DNA of 64,000 nucleotides from Spongiibacteraceae bacterium (GTDB lineage Bacteria; Pseudomonadota; Gammaproteobacteria; Pseudomonadales; Dasaniaceae): assembly GCA_028280715.1 (NCBI GenBank), contig JANQLG010000024.1:1-64000 (forward strand), read 5' to 3'. Positions 45,452 through 54,404 of the stretch are shown here, in pieces; the stretch's first letter is position 1, and each line of letters opens with the position of its first letter. A model generated the notes under the pieces. That model saw nothing but the letters and a program-made list of their open reading frames with translations. It was not told the origin of the DNA and did no database searches. Both the position numbers and the translations under genes were made by a program.

Positions 45452-46441
45452 TTAAAAATGCTGGTAACCGGTGATGTCAGTTTGAATTTCTACGCCTGAC
45501 TGATCAATACATCTAACATTATCGCTCAAGTTCATTTCACCGATTTCTGTAATGGTTATCCCTAATCTGGATGAAATCTGTTGCAATGTTTCCCGCGACG
45601 ATGAGCTGGCAGTAAAACATAATTCGTAATCATCACCACCTATTAAAGCATGATTAATCGCTTTTTTATCGTCGACCAGTTTTGCTACAGTTGTCGAAAT
45701 CGGCAGCCGATCAGCATAAATAGTTGCACCCAAACCACTGGCCTCAGCAATATGCCCAAGATCAGCCAATAAGCCATCGGATATATCAATGGCCGCACTG
45801 GCGATAGGCAATAAAGCCTGGCCTAATGCTATACGAGGTTGCGGGCGATAAAAGCGATTGCATAGGTAACGTCGAGTCTCGTCATCAACTGACGCATCAT
45901 CATTTAATACGGCTAATGCCGTTGCTGCATCCCCCAAATAACCACTAACAAAAACGGTATCTCCCGGAGCAGCACCACTTCTCAATATTTTTTTATTCTC
46001 AGGCAGCAATCCGTGGACTTGAACGGTAATGGCTAATGACCCTTTGGTGGTATCACCACCGATCAACGAAATATTAAAATTGTTAGCTGCAGATCGAAGC
46101 CCCCGACTAAAGCGCTCCAGCCAGTTTTCATTACTGTCAGGCAGAGTTAACCCCAATGTAAAAGCTAATGGATCTGCACCCATTGCCGCCAAATCACTCA
46201 CTGCCACAGCAACAGCGCGATAGGCTATATCCTCAGGGGGTGCCTGTTCTGGAAAATGTCTGCCAGCAACCATAGTATCCATAGAAAGCGCCATTGCCTG
46301 ATTGTTATTCATTTGCAACAAAGCGCAGTCGTCACCGACGCCTAACAGAATATTGGAGGATTTTTGCTTATCGGCAAGCATCCCATCAGAGAAGAAGCGG
46401 GAGATAATAGAAAATTCTGATAGTGACTCCGGCTTTTTCAT
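45452..46441 (-). CDS. thiL: Thiamine-monophosphate kinase
   Basis: Phosphorylates thiamine phosphate to the active diphosphate. 329 residues. Motifs: GVGDDCALLQM (metal binding, about 32-42), SMDTMVAGRHFPE (about 53-65), SDLAAMGADPLAFTLGLTLP (about 82-101), GGDTTKG, and ISDGLLADLGHIAEASGLGA (about 217-236). GGDDYELCFT further on is the second conserved block. It follows nusB with a 52-base gap. The nusB-thiL-pgpA order is conserved in related bacteria. Confidence 0.96.
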   Translation of the reverse strand: MKKPESLSEFSIISRFFSDGMLADKQKSSNILLGVGDDCALLQMNNNQAMALSMDTMVAGRHFPEQAPPEDIAYRAVAVAVSDLAAMGADPLAFTLGLTLPDSNENWLERFSRGLRSAANNFNISLIGGDTTKGSLAITVQVHGLLPENKKILRSGAAPGDTVFVSGYLGDAATALAVLNDDASVDDETRRYLCNRFYRPQPRIALGQALLPIASAAIDISDGLLADLGHIAEASGLGATIYADRLPISTTVAKLVDDKKAINHALIGGDDYELCFTASSSSRETLQQISSRLGITITEIGEMNLSDNVRCIDQSGVEIQTDITGYQHF

Positions 46442-46493
46442 AATCAGGGCTAACAGTCAGGGTAAGTAGTCGGGTAAAAATCAGCGCTATTGG

Positions 46494-46949
46494 TTATTGT
46501 CCTGCCTTAACCTCAATGACTCGGACTTCTTTAGCCAGTTTATCCAGCACACCATTAATAAATTTATGACCATCGGTAGCACCAAATTTTTTAGCCAAAG
46601 CAACGGTTTCATTAATGGCCACTTTATAGGGAACATCAATCCGCTTAACCAACTCATAGCTACCTAAACGCAACAATGACCGTTCAATAGGATCCAACTC
46701 ATTAATATCCCGATCTAAATAAGGTGTGAAGGCTTGTTCTAACTCTTCAAGGTTAGCCGGAACGTGATGAATAATATCGTGGAAATATTCAATGTCAGCT
46801 TTGGAAAAATCATAGTCTGCCAAAAACTGCACTTCGATTTCACTGACTGGGTACTGGGTCATATACCATTGGTACAAGGCCTGGACACCATAATGACGCG
46901 CTTTACGTCTTGCTGCCGGATTGATATCTAACTGAGATTGGTTGCTCAC
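46494..46949 (-). CDS. nusB: Transcription antitermination factor NusB
   Basis: RNA-binding helical protein of 151 residues, part of the rRNA antitermination complex with NusE (S10). Start GTG. The family motifs ARHYGVQALYQW (about 17-28), DPIERSLLRLGSYEL (about 86-100), VAINETVALAKKFG (about 109-122) and KFINGVLDKLA (about 128-138) are present. It lies between ribH and thiL, the universal position in this gene cluster. Confidence 0.96.
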   Translation of the reverse strand: MSNQSQLDINPAARRKARHYGVQALYQWYMTQYPVSEIEVQFLADYDFSKADIEYFHDIIHHVPANLEELEQAFTPYLDRDINELDPIERSLLRLGSYELVKRIDVPYKVAINETVALAKKFGATDGHKFINGVLDKLAKEVRVIEVKAGQ

Positions 46950-47057
46950 TATCTACTCTCAAAAACTCGTACTTTTTAAACCCGCTTTAAACTTCTATTT
47001 AAAAAGCACTTTCAAAATTAAAGAACAATATTCAGGGCTAGCCTGATATTTTAAAAA

Positions 47058-47549
47058 CTACTTTCCTGCCAATAACTGGCTTTCTAACATTAGCATTTCC
47101 AGCACACAGGCTGCAGATTCCTCACCCTTGTTTTCAGCACCTTCACCATGACCTGAACGCTCTAACGCCTGCTTTTCATTATCTACGGTTAATACACCAA
47201 AGGCGATCGGCAAGCCGGTATCCAAACTGACACGCATAATGCCATTAGAACACTCACCAGCAACGTACTCGAAGTGCGGTGTTCCGCCGCGAATCACTGC
47301 ACCCAAGGTAATGATGGCATTATAGCGATTAGTAGCAGCAACTTTCTGGCAAGCTAAAGGAATTTCATAGGCGCCTGGGCACATCATCACATCGATATCA
47401 GTCTCAGCAATACCATTATCTAACAGATGTTTTTTTGCACCGGCCAACAAGTTATCAACGATAAACGAATTCCAACGGGTAATCACAATAGCAATTTTTT
47501 TCCCATTGAGTATCGACAGATCATATTCTGCTGTTTCTATACCTTTCAT
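47058..47549 (-). CDS. ribH: 6,7-dimethyl-8-ribityllumazine synthase
   Basis: Penultimate riboflavin enzyme, 163 residues, forming an icosahedral or pentameric shell. ITRWNSFIVDNLLAGAKKHL (about 24-43), CPGAYEIPLACQ (about 61-72), the loop GAVIRGGTPHFEYVAGECSNG (about 88-107) with its catalytic His, and FGVLTVDNEKQALERSG are all typical. It lies between ribBA and nusB. Confidence 0.96.
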   Translation of the reverse strand: MKGIETAEYDLSILNGKKIAIVITRWNSFIVDNLLAGAKKHLLDNGIAETDIDVMMCPGAYEIPLACQKVAATNRYNAIITLGAVIRGGTPHFEYVAGECSNGIMRVSLDTGLPIAFGVLTVDNEKQALERSGHGEGAENKGEESAACVLEMLMLESQLLAGK

Positions 47550-47618
47550 GATGTTTTGTAACTCATAATCTTTATAACTAACTTTTAACTTCTTTCTTTA
47601 ATAGTTTGACCAATACAG

Positions 47619-48734
47619 TTAGGGTTCAACGTAATCGACAACTTCCAAATCAAAACCGGAAATCGCATTATATTTGATCGGCGCACCCATCAGGCGAATT
47701 TTATGCACCCCCAGATCACGCAAGATCTGTGAGCCCAAACCGACAGTCAGGTAAGCATTTTGGTTACCACTCATACCTGCCATAGGAGCGGGCTTATTGC
47801 CCAGTGCAATATCAACACTATGCAAAACACTATCGGGGGATTCTGGATTTGCCACTAGCACTACAACACCACTTCCCTCTTCCGCGACTTTTTCCAGACA
47901 ACGTCTAACATTCCAGCTTGGTTTTTCCAAAGGTTGAGTCACCATGAGATCGCGCAATGAAGACGCCAAATGTACTCTAACTAATGTGGTATCGTTAGCA
48001 GCCACATCACCCTTTACCAGCGCATGATGGATTTCACCTGCTAACAAATCTCTATAGGTGTGAAGAGTAAATTCGCCAACATCGGTTTTAACCACACCTT
48101 CGCGAACTTTCTCTATCGTGCGCTCGTTAAGTACACGATAGTGAATCAAATCGGCGATGGTGCCAATTTTTAAATCGTGCTCTTTGGCAAATTTCTCCAG
48201 TTCTTCTCTACGAGCCATGGTGCCATCTTCGTTCATAATCTCGACAATGGTGCCCGAAGCTTCGAAACCAGCCAAACGAGCCAAATCACAACCCGCTTCT
48301 GTATGACCCGCACGCGTCAGCACACCACCGGGCTGAGCTTTGATAGGGAAAATATGCCCCGGTTGCACAATGTCCTCGGGCACAGCACCGCGGGCTACGG
48401 CAGTGCGAACGGTATGAGCGCGATCTGCTGCAGAGATGCCAGTAGTTACGCCTTCAGCCGCTTCAATCGACAGCGTGAAGTTGGTGCCAAATTGTGCGCC
48501 ATTGGCGCCGCCGACCATTAAGGGCAGATTCAGCTGACGACAACGATCTTCGGTCAATGTCAGGCAAATCAAGCCGCGCGCATGTGTCGCCATAAAGTTA
48601 ATATCCTGTGGCTTCACACACTCCGATGCCATCACCAGATCACCTTCATTTTCGCGATCTTCATCGTCCATCAGGATAACCATTTTACCGAGGCGAATAT
48701 CCTGAATGAGTTCTTCAATGCTGTTGAGTGCCAT
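47619..48734 (-). CDS. ribBA: DHBP synthase with degenerate GTP cyclohydrolase II domain (RibBA-like)
   Basis: A 371-residue fusion. The N-terminal half (1-200) is a complete 3,4-dihydroxy-2-butanone-4-phosphate synthase: [17 protein letters not shown] (about 22-38, catalytic acidic loop), ARGLICLT and [14 protein letters not shown]. The C-terminal half has the GCHII fold but not its zinc cysteines: [12 protein letters not shown] lies where functional enzymes have CLTGD and CDCG. It therefore probably makes only DHBP, with GCHII from the separate ribA at 40994. This hybrid form is common in gammaproteobacteria. Confidence 0.95.
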   Translation of the reverse strand: MALNSIEELIQDIRLGKMVILMDDEDRENEGDLVMASECVKPQDINFMATHARGLICLTLTEDRCRQLNLPLMVGGANGAQFGTNFTLSIEAAEGVTTGISAADRAHTVRTAVARGAVPEDIVQPGHIFPIKAQPGGVLTRAGHTEAGCDLARLAGFEASGTIVEIMNEDGTMARREELEKFAKEHDLKIGTIADLIHYRVLNERTIEKVREGVVKTDVGEFTLHTYRDLLAGEIHHALVKGDVAANDTTLVRVHLASSLRDLMVTQPLEKPSWNVRRCLEKVAEEGSGVVVLVANPESPDSVLHSVDIALGNKPAPMAGMSGNQNAYLTVGLGSQILRDLGVHKIRLMGAPIKYNAISGFDLEVVDYVEP

Positions 48735-48797
48735 TTAAAAACCTGTTGTATAAATTCTCTTAAATCAGTGTGAGCCATTAACCCGTGAGCTATCAAG

Positions 48798-49925
48798 TTA
48801 AGGCTGGCCTGGCCGACAATCAATGCGCCAGTCTTCACCCACCTGCTCAATACTGTCAATCTGCAATCGCTGCTGCTGGGCCATAGTATCCAGTGGCAAT
48901 TGAAATAATGGCCGAGCATGGCTACCCAATAATTTTGGCGCCATATAGATCGTCAAGTGATCGATCAAACCTGCTTTTAACAGCGCGCCTGCAAGAGTAG
49001 CGCCGGCTTCCAACAATACTTCATTACAATCCTGACTCGCCAGCCACTGCACTAAGGCTGATAAATCCACTTTGCCATCGCTGCCGGCCAGGACTAAAAC
49101 CTCTGCACCTGCCTGTTCCAGGCTACACTGAGCACTCTCATCATCTTTTGCCGTCACCACAATAACTTTACCGGGAAGTGATAACAACCTGGACGTCGGC
49201 GGCAAGCGCAATTGTGAATCCAGTATCACGCGCAGCGGCTGCCTTTGCGCTATCTGTTGAGCCTGTTCTAAATCCAACCCAAGTTCATCTGGCCGTACCG
49301 TCAATGACGCCTGATCGGTAATAACAGTATCTACACCGGAAATAACGGCGCAACTTCTGGCCCGCAAACGCTGCACATCTTCACGCGCAGCTTTGCCGGT
49401 AATCCACTGACTTTCACCCGAAGCCATTGCTGTGCGGCCATCGAGGCTCATCGCCAATTTTGCTCGCAGCCACGGCAATCCCGTTTGCATGCGTTTGATA
49501 AAGCCGGGATTCAATGTCCTTGCCTGCTCTTCCAACACGCCACATTCGACTTCGATACCGGCTTCACGTAACTGATTAAAGCCGTTACCAGCCACTAACG
49601 GATTGGGGTCTTCCATTGCTGCAACAACGCGTTTTACACCCGCCGCAATTAACGCTTCACAACACGGTGGTGTTTTACCGGTATGACTACAGGGTTCTAA
49701 AGTGACATAGGCCGTCGCTTCTTTTAGCAAGGTTTTATCAGCATCTGCCACGTCGTCAATTGCATTGACTTCGGCATGCCCCTCTCCCGCTCGCTGATGC
49801 CAGCCCTGACCGATTACTCGATCATCGCTTACTAATACACATCCTACGCGGGGATTGGGTGCCGTGGTATAAAGCCCCCGCCAAGCCAGGTCGATAGCCA
49901 TCTGCATAAAATGCTGGTCATCCAT
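48798..49925 (-). CDS. ribD: Riboflavin deaminase/reductase RibD
   Basis: Bifunctional enzyme, 375 residues, that deaminates and reduces the pyrimidine intermediate. The N-terminal deaminase holds the zinc motif: HAEVNAI (about 50-56) and PCSHTGKTPPCCEALI (about 77-92). The reductase starts near 150 with LRAKLAMSLDGRTAMASGES. The end contains EAGATLAGALLKAGLIDHL. It lies between nrdR (9 bases) and ribBA. The riboflavin synthase gene normally found after ribD is absent here (63 bases to ribBA). Confidence 0.96.
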   Translation of the reverse strand: MDDQHFMQMAIDLAWRGLYTTAPNPRVGCVLVSDDRVIGQGWHQRAGEGHAEVNAIDDVADADKTLLKEATAYVTLEPCSHTGKTPPCCEALIAAGVKRVVAAMEDPNPLVAGNGFNQLREAGIEVECGVLEEQARTLNPGFIKRMQTGLPWLRAKLAMSLDGRTAMASGESQWITGKAAREDVQRLRARSCAVISGVDTVITDQASLTVRPDELGLDLEQAQQIAQRQPLRVILDSQLRLPPTSRLLSLPGKVIVVTAKDDESAQCSLEQAGAEVLVLAGSDGKVDLSALVQWLASQDCNEVLLEAGATLAGALLKAGLIDHLTIYMAPKLLGSHARPLFQLPLDTMAQQQRLQIDSIEQVGEDWRIDCRPGQP

Positions 49926-49934
49926 CGCCTGGCC

Positions 49935-50408
49935 TCAATCGGAAATTTCTGGCTCGGGTTCTTCTGCCAGACGATCAATCTCTTCGCGAAATTCGTTTAA
50001 GTCTTTAAAGTCACGATAAACTGACGCAAAGCGCACATAGGCTACATGATCCAGTTTTTTAAGCTGATCCATGACCAGCTCACCCACCACCATGGATTTC
50101 ACTTCACGCTCACCGGTTGCCTGCAATGAGTGCTCAATCTGACTGACCACTGCTTCAATTTTTTCAATGCTGACCGGACGCTTTTCCAAAGCACGGAGCA
50201 AACCGGCACGCATTTTTTCTTCATCAAAGGGTTCGCGATTGCCATTATGCTTGATGATTCTCGGCATCAATAATTCAGCCGTTTCATAGCTCGTAAACCG
50301 CTCACCGCAAGACGTACACTCTCGACGACGACGCACCTGACCACCTTCGGCAACCAGACGGGAATCGATCACTTTAGTATCGTCATGAGAACAGAAAGGA
50401 CAGCGCAT
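49935..50408 (-). CDS. nrdR: Transcriptional repressor NrdR
   Basis: A 157-residue regulator that represses ribonucleotide reductase genes in response to ATP/dATP. The N-terminal zinc ribbon [17 protein letters not shown] and [14 protein letters not shown] (four Cys) is diagnostic. The ATP-cone domain follows (about 49-139), with [20 protein letters not shown] and [13 protein letters not shown]. It lies between glyA and ribD; glyA-nrdR-ribD is the typical gene order in pseudomonads (from memory). Confidence 0.97.
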   Translation of the reverse strand: MRCPFCSHDDTKVIDSRLVAEGGQVRRRRECTSCGERFTSYETAELLMPRIIKHNGNREPFDEEKMRAGLLRALEKRPVSIEKIEAVVSQIEHSLQATGEREVKSMVVGELVMDQLKKLDHVAYVRFASVYRDFKDLNEFREEIDRLAEEPEPEISD

Positions 50409-50432
50409 GCGTTAGCCTTTAATAAGTAAGGT

Positions 50433-50466
50433 CTAAAAATACGGTATAACTAAAAATACGGTATAA
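50433..50466. repeat. 17-base tandem direct repeat upstream of nrdR
   Basis: CTAAAAATACGGTATAA occurs twice back to back at 50433-50449 and 50450-50466, just before the nrdR start (50408, minus strand). On the minus strand each unit gives a TTATACCGTATTTTTAG string with a -10-like TATACC. It does not fit the NrdR box. It may be a duplicated promoter element. Confidence 0.5.
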
Positions 50467-50479
50467 AAAGTTTAGCAGT

Positions 50480-50543
50480 TTTCGCTGCGGCAGACGCCTT
50501 ACATCAGACCGCAGCCGAAAGATCATTTATAAAAAAATGATCA
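50480..50543. repeat. Two hairpins between glyA and nrdR
   Basis: Arms at 50480-50490 (TTTCGCTGCGG) and 50509-50520 (CCGCAGCCGAAA, one bulged C) form a strong 11-pair stem. GATCATTT (50521-50528) pairs with AAATGATC (50535-50542), overlapping the glyA stop codon. In the glyA direction only short T runs follow, so they may be partial terminators, processing sites or attenuators between glyA and nrdR-rib genes. Confidence 0.45.
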
Positions 50544-51803
50544 TCTATAAACGGGAAAGCGAGCGCACACTTCCAACACTTTGGCTTTCACTGCCGGAAT
50601 CACTTGTTCACTGGTACCGTTTTCCAGCGAATCCAGCACATCACACATCCAGTGAGTCAGTTCGCGACACTCTTCTTCCTTAAAACCACGGGTGGTAATC
50701 GCTGGCGTACCAACACGCAGACCGGAAGTAATAAAAGGTGAACGTGGGTCGTTCGGCACAGCATTTTTGTTAACAGTGATAAAAGCTTCACCCAATGCCG
50801 CATCGGCATCTTTACCGGTGTACTCTTTACCGATCAAGTCCACCAGCATCAGGTGATTTTCAGTGCCGCCAGAGACGATTTTGATACCACGCTCGATAAA
50901 GGTTTCAGCCATCACCTTAGCATTTTTGACTACCTGTTGTTGGTAGGCTTTGAATTCATCGGAGGCGGCTTCTTTAAAGCTTACTGCCTTAGCAGCAATC
51001 ACATGCATCAAGGGGCCACCCTGTCCACCGGGAAACACCGCGGAGTTAAATTTCTTTTCCAGCTCTTCGTTGTGTTTAGCCAGAATGATACCGCCGCGAG
51101 GGCCACGCAATGTTTTGTGGGTGGTTGAAGTCACTACATCTGCGAACGGTACCGGGTTGGGATAAACACCTGCGGCCACCAAACCCGCTACGTGCGCCAT
51201 ATCAACCATCAGGTAAGCACCCACTTTATCAGCGATTTCGCGGAATTTGGCCCAATCAACAATGCCAGAGTAGGCAGAAAAACCGGCCACAATCATTTTC
51301 GGTTTGTGCTCCAGAGCAAGCGCTTCAACCTGAGCATAATCAATCAAGCCGGTTTCTGGATCGAGACCGTACTGGATAGCGTTATATACCTTGCCGGAAA
51401 AATTAGGCTTGGCACCATGCGTTAAGTGCCCGCCCGCATCCAGGCTCATACCTAATACAGTGTCACCCGCTTGCAATAGGGCCAGATAAACTGCTGAGTT
51501 GGCCTGCGAACCAGAGTGAGGTTGAACATTGGCATAGTCAGCACCGAACAACACCTTTACGCGCTCAATGGCCAATTGCTCCGCCTGGTCGACATACTCA
51601 CAACCACCATAGTAACGCTTACCGGGGTAACCTTCAGCGTACTTGTTAGTCATTGAAGTACCCTGCGCTTCCATCACGCGTGGACTGGTGTAGTTTTCGG
51701 AAGCGATTAATTCGATATGCTCTTCCTGGCGACGATTTTCAGCGCCAATGGCAGCAAGAATCTCATCGTCAAAACCGGCAATTTTCATATCTTTGGTAAA
51801 CAT
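50541..51803 (-). CDS. glyA: Serine hydroxymethyltransferase
   Basis: PLP enzyme that converts serine to glycine and methylene-tetrahydrofolate. The ATG at 51803 begins [12 protein letters not shown] as in other members and has a GGGGTGG stretch upstream; an earlier start at 51827 has no family support. 420 residues. [20 protein letters not shown] (about 27-46), YGGCEYVD, and [16 protein letters not shown] (PLP lysine in TTHKT, about 226-241) are diagnostic. It ends in [12 protein letters not shown]. It precedes nrdR in the same direction. Confidence 0.97.
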   Translation of the reverse strand: MFTKDMKIAGFDDEILAAIGAENRRQEEHIELIASENYTSPRVMEAQGTSMTNKYAEGYPGKRYYGGCEYVDQAEQLAIERVKVLFGADYANVQPHSGSQANSAVYLALLQAGDTVLGMSLDAGGHLTHGAKPNFSGKVYNAIQYGLDPETGLIDYAQVEALALEHKPKMIVAGFSAYSGIVDWAKFREIADKVGAYLMVDMAHVAGLVAAGVYPNPVPFADVVTSTTHKTLRGPRGGIILAKHNEELEKKFNSAVFPGGQGGPLMHVIAAKAVSFKEAASDEFKAYQQQVVKNAKVMAETFIERGIKIVSGGTENHLMLVDLIGKEYTGKDADAALGEAFITVNKNAVPNDPRSPFITSGLRVGTPAITTRGFKEEECRELTHWMCDVLDSLENGTSEQVIPAVKAKVLEVCARFPVYR

Positions 51804-51930
51804 CAGCCACCCCGTAAAGTCAGTCAATCTCAGGTGCTGCCGGGAGCCCGGTCAGCAAGAAAGCCGCGCATTGTACATTATTGACGCAACGAAGGCAGCT
51901 GAATTTAGGCTTTTTCATGCCGTGATGTAA

Positions 51931-52812
51931 CTATAGGCGTTTCGCTGCAAACCCGGCTGTTTTGAGCAACTCGACAACACTGTCTTCACCGACTAAATGG
52001 CCTGCGCCTACAACCACAAAATAAGTTTGATCAGTCTGCAAATAACCCAGTATTTTTTCCGCCATGCGTTGATTACGCAGAGTAAACAACTGATCAATCA
52101 CTGGCTTAAATTCAGGGTATTCCTCCAACGTATCGACCACCATCAACTTATTGAGCCGCTCGTCATCACCTTCACGCCAGGCTGACAACAATTGCTCCAT
52201 ATAGGTTTCAATCATCGTCATCTGCGACAGGGATTGCTCAATCACTAAATTACCATCTGACATACTGAGCAAGGCATTCATTTGCTCTTCAAAAGTTTCC
52301 AATTCCAATATCGGTTTATTGCCACGAGCCTGTTGCAAAAAGTGTTGGTCCAAACCCATCTCCGGCTGCAAACCCATTTTCATCATTTGAATAGTCGCTA
52401 ACGATGTAACTAGCAATCCCGGCTTTTGCCGTTGCAACATGCTTAAGGGGATTTCATTTTTTTGCGCATACTGCTCCAGCTTTTTCCACGTTGCTTCATT
52501 GATGTGATTACGGATGCTTTCCCCGGGCGGATACATGGCATGAGCCATCATCCATTGTTGTGTTGCTGCAGGGTCCAAAGCACCGATATCAATCTCCACC
52601 ACTAAATTATCCACCTCTTGAAAAGTGCTCTCTATCGACTCACGGAGCGGATAAATATCCGGCGTTGCCAAGTGAATAGAACCATATAAATAAATCGTGG
52701 TTTGCTCTGACTGCACCTGCCAGAAAAAGGTTTTATCATTGGCCGCCCATGCTGAGGTGGAACAAACGGTCCAAACAACTAATACCCAGTAAATATGTTT
52801 TAACGACTGCAT
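51931..52812 (-). CDS. TraB/GumN family protein
   Basis: A 293-residue exported protein (signal peptide MQSLKHIYWVLVVWTVCST to about AWA). The ATG at 52812 has GGGAG seven bases upstream; a TTG two codons earlier is less likely. It has the family's YLYGSIHLATPDIYPL (about 40-55), with the GxxH motif, and near the end YFVVVGAGHLVGEDSVVELL, with the second GxxH motif. These paired motifs suggest a metal-dependent protease-like (Tiki/TraB) fold. Function in bacteria is unproven. It lies alone, head-to-tail with glyA. Confidence 0.88.
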   Translation of the reverse strand: MQSLKHIYWVLVVWTVCSTSAWAANDKTFFWQVQSEQTTIYLYGSIHLATPDIYPLRESIESTFQEVDNLVVEIDIGALDPAATQQWMMAHAMYPPGESIRNHINEATWKKLEQYAQKNEIPLSMLQRQKPGLLVTSLATIQMMKMGLQPEMGLDQHFLQQARGNKPILELETFEEQMNALLSMSDGNLVIEQSLSQMTMIETYMEQLLSAWREGDDERLNKLMVVDTLEEYPEFKPVIDQLFTLRNQRMAEKILGYLQTDQTYFVVVGAGHLVGEDSVVELLKTAGFAAKRL

Positions 52813-53116
52813 AAACAAACTCCCTATGCTGATGAAAAATTAAGAGCCAACCGTCAAGCCCATTTATTCATAACTGCCCGAACCCTTTCAAGCAAAAAAT
52901 GAGAGACAAGTGATGCTATAACTTTGAGTATTAAACCAAATACCAAAAGCTAGAGAACACTTACTCATGCCACTTTATGCAGGTAATGCAGGGGGTTTAT
53001 TAAGCAGCGTCGACAGGATATTTCCCCGGCGGTATTGCTGTTGATTTAAAGCATCGGTTAAACTCAGGCAAATTTATGTTCGCCCTGATTTCACAATAAT
53101 AAAATAGGATGTGGCA

Positions 53117-54187
53117 ATGAAAACTACAATTCTTAAGCACGCACTCAGTGTCTCACTATTAATCGCGTTAGCAAGTTATCTATCACCATTAGTTGCAGAG
53201 GAAACAGCTCCTTGGAAAATCAATGGCCGGACTTTGCCTCCACCAGCCGGTGCCAGTGACGTTATCAGGAACGCCATCGCTAACGCTCCCACACCGAGTT
53301 ATGAAGCGCGTACTACAGGCCTCCCCTCCGACCCTGAATTACGCAAAAAAATGCGAAATGACCGCGATGCTGCCAGCGCCATTCGCGTAAAAGAGCGCGC
53401 CGCGCAATTCAATATCGAACTGCGCGAAGAAACCATTGATGGCGTTACGGTTTTTTATGCAAAGCCGGCTAAGGTTGCACCTGAATTTGAAGATAATCTC
53501 TTTATTCAAGTACACGGCGGTGCCTATGTCGTGGGATCTGGATTGGCTTCAGCGATGGGCGCGGTTTCCATTGCACACTTTATTGGCATGCCAGCTGTCG
53601 CAGTTGACTATCGCATGCCGCCTGAACACCCTTTCCCTGCAGCAGTCAATGATGTGACAACTGTTTATAAACATCTGTTAAAAACGAGAAAGGCATCATC
53701 AATGGTTATAGGCGGTGGTTCAGCTGGCGGAGGTCTAACGCTAGCCTCTATCCATAAATTCAAAGAACTGGGATTAGAGTTACCCTCAGCAGTCTACGCC
53801 GCTACACCCTGGGCAGACCTGACCAAAACAAGCGACTCCCTGTTTACCAATGAACATATCGATCGCTTTCTTGTCACCTACGATGGCCCACTGGCAGAGG
53901 CAGCGAAAAGTTATGCCGGCGATGAGGATATGAAACACCCTCTTATTTCACCTGTCTATGGCGATTTCTCTGGCTTCCCACCCACACATTTAGTCGCCGG
54001 CACACGTGACCTGTTTTTGAGTGACACCGCTCGTTCACACCGGGCATTACGCCGAGCCGGTGCAATTGCTGAGCTGCATATTTATGAAGGTCTATCACAC
54101 GGCGAATTTTTCTCAGTGCCAAACTCTCCGGAAACGGCCGAGCTATTTAAAGAACTAAACCTCTTTTTGCAGAAATACGTGCCTTAA
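53117..54187 (+). CDS. Alpha/beta hydrolase, HSL (GDXG) lipase family, exported
   Basis: A 356-residue enzyme with a signal peptide (MKTTILKHALSVSLLIALAS to about VAEE). The ATG at 53117 has AGGA at the right distance; a GTG two codons earlier does not. The HGG motif VHGGAYVVGSG (about 133-143) builds the oxyanion hole, and GGGSAGGGL (about 199-207) is the GDSAG-like nucleophile elbow with Gly in place of Asp. The catalytic Asp/His lie in AGTRDLFLSD and GLSHGEFFS. Carboxylesterase/lipase activity on short acyl esters is likely. Confidence 0.88.
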   Translation: MKTTILKHALSVSLLIALASYLSPLVAEETAPWKINGRTLPPPAGASDVIRNAIANAPTPSYEARTTGLPSDPELRKKMRNDRDAASAIRVKERAAQFNIELREETIDGVTVFYAKPAKVAPEFEDNLFIQVHGGAYVVGSGLASAMGAVSIAHFIGMPAVAVDYRMPPEHPFPAAVNDVTTVYKHLLKTRKASSMVIGGGSAGGGLTLASIHKFKELGLELPSAVYAATPWADLTKTSDSLFTNEHIDRFLVTYDGPLAEAAKSYAGDEDMKHPLISPVYGDFSGFPPTHLVAGTRDLFLSDTARSHRALRRAGAIAELHIYEGLSHGEFFSVPNSPETAELFKELNLFLQKYVP

Positions 54188-54236
54188 TAATTAATTACCT
54201 TTGATACGTTAGCGTTTATAGAACAACTTCAAACTG

Positions 54237-54271
54237 GACTTAAAGATTTAAAATACTTAAATCTTTAAGTC
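54237..54271. repeat. Perfect 15-base inverted repeat before ettA
   Basis: GACTTAAAGATTTAA (54237-54251) and TTAAATCTTTAAGTC (54257-54271) with a five-base loop. No T run follows on the plus strand, so it is not a classic terminator. It lies 50 bases after the hydrolase stop and 134 before ettA; it could be a terminator-like end, an mRNA stabiliser or an operator. Confidence 0.6.
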
Positions 54272-54404
54272 TGCAAACACTATCATACGGCTGAAGATTG
54301 GATAGAACACCGCTTGAACTCCCCGGCAAGATTCAGTACCGTGCTCGCCTGTTTATTTGCAAACACATTACCCTCAAACAAGTAGTTAATCCGGGCACAT
54401 TTTT

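Noticed and set aside
52819-53110. Possible short gene between the TraB/GumN gene and the hydrolase
   Set aside because: No frame has a start with a ribosome site or any similarity I recognise.
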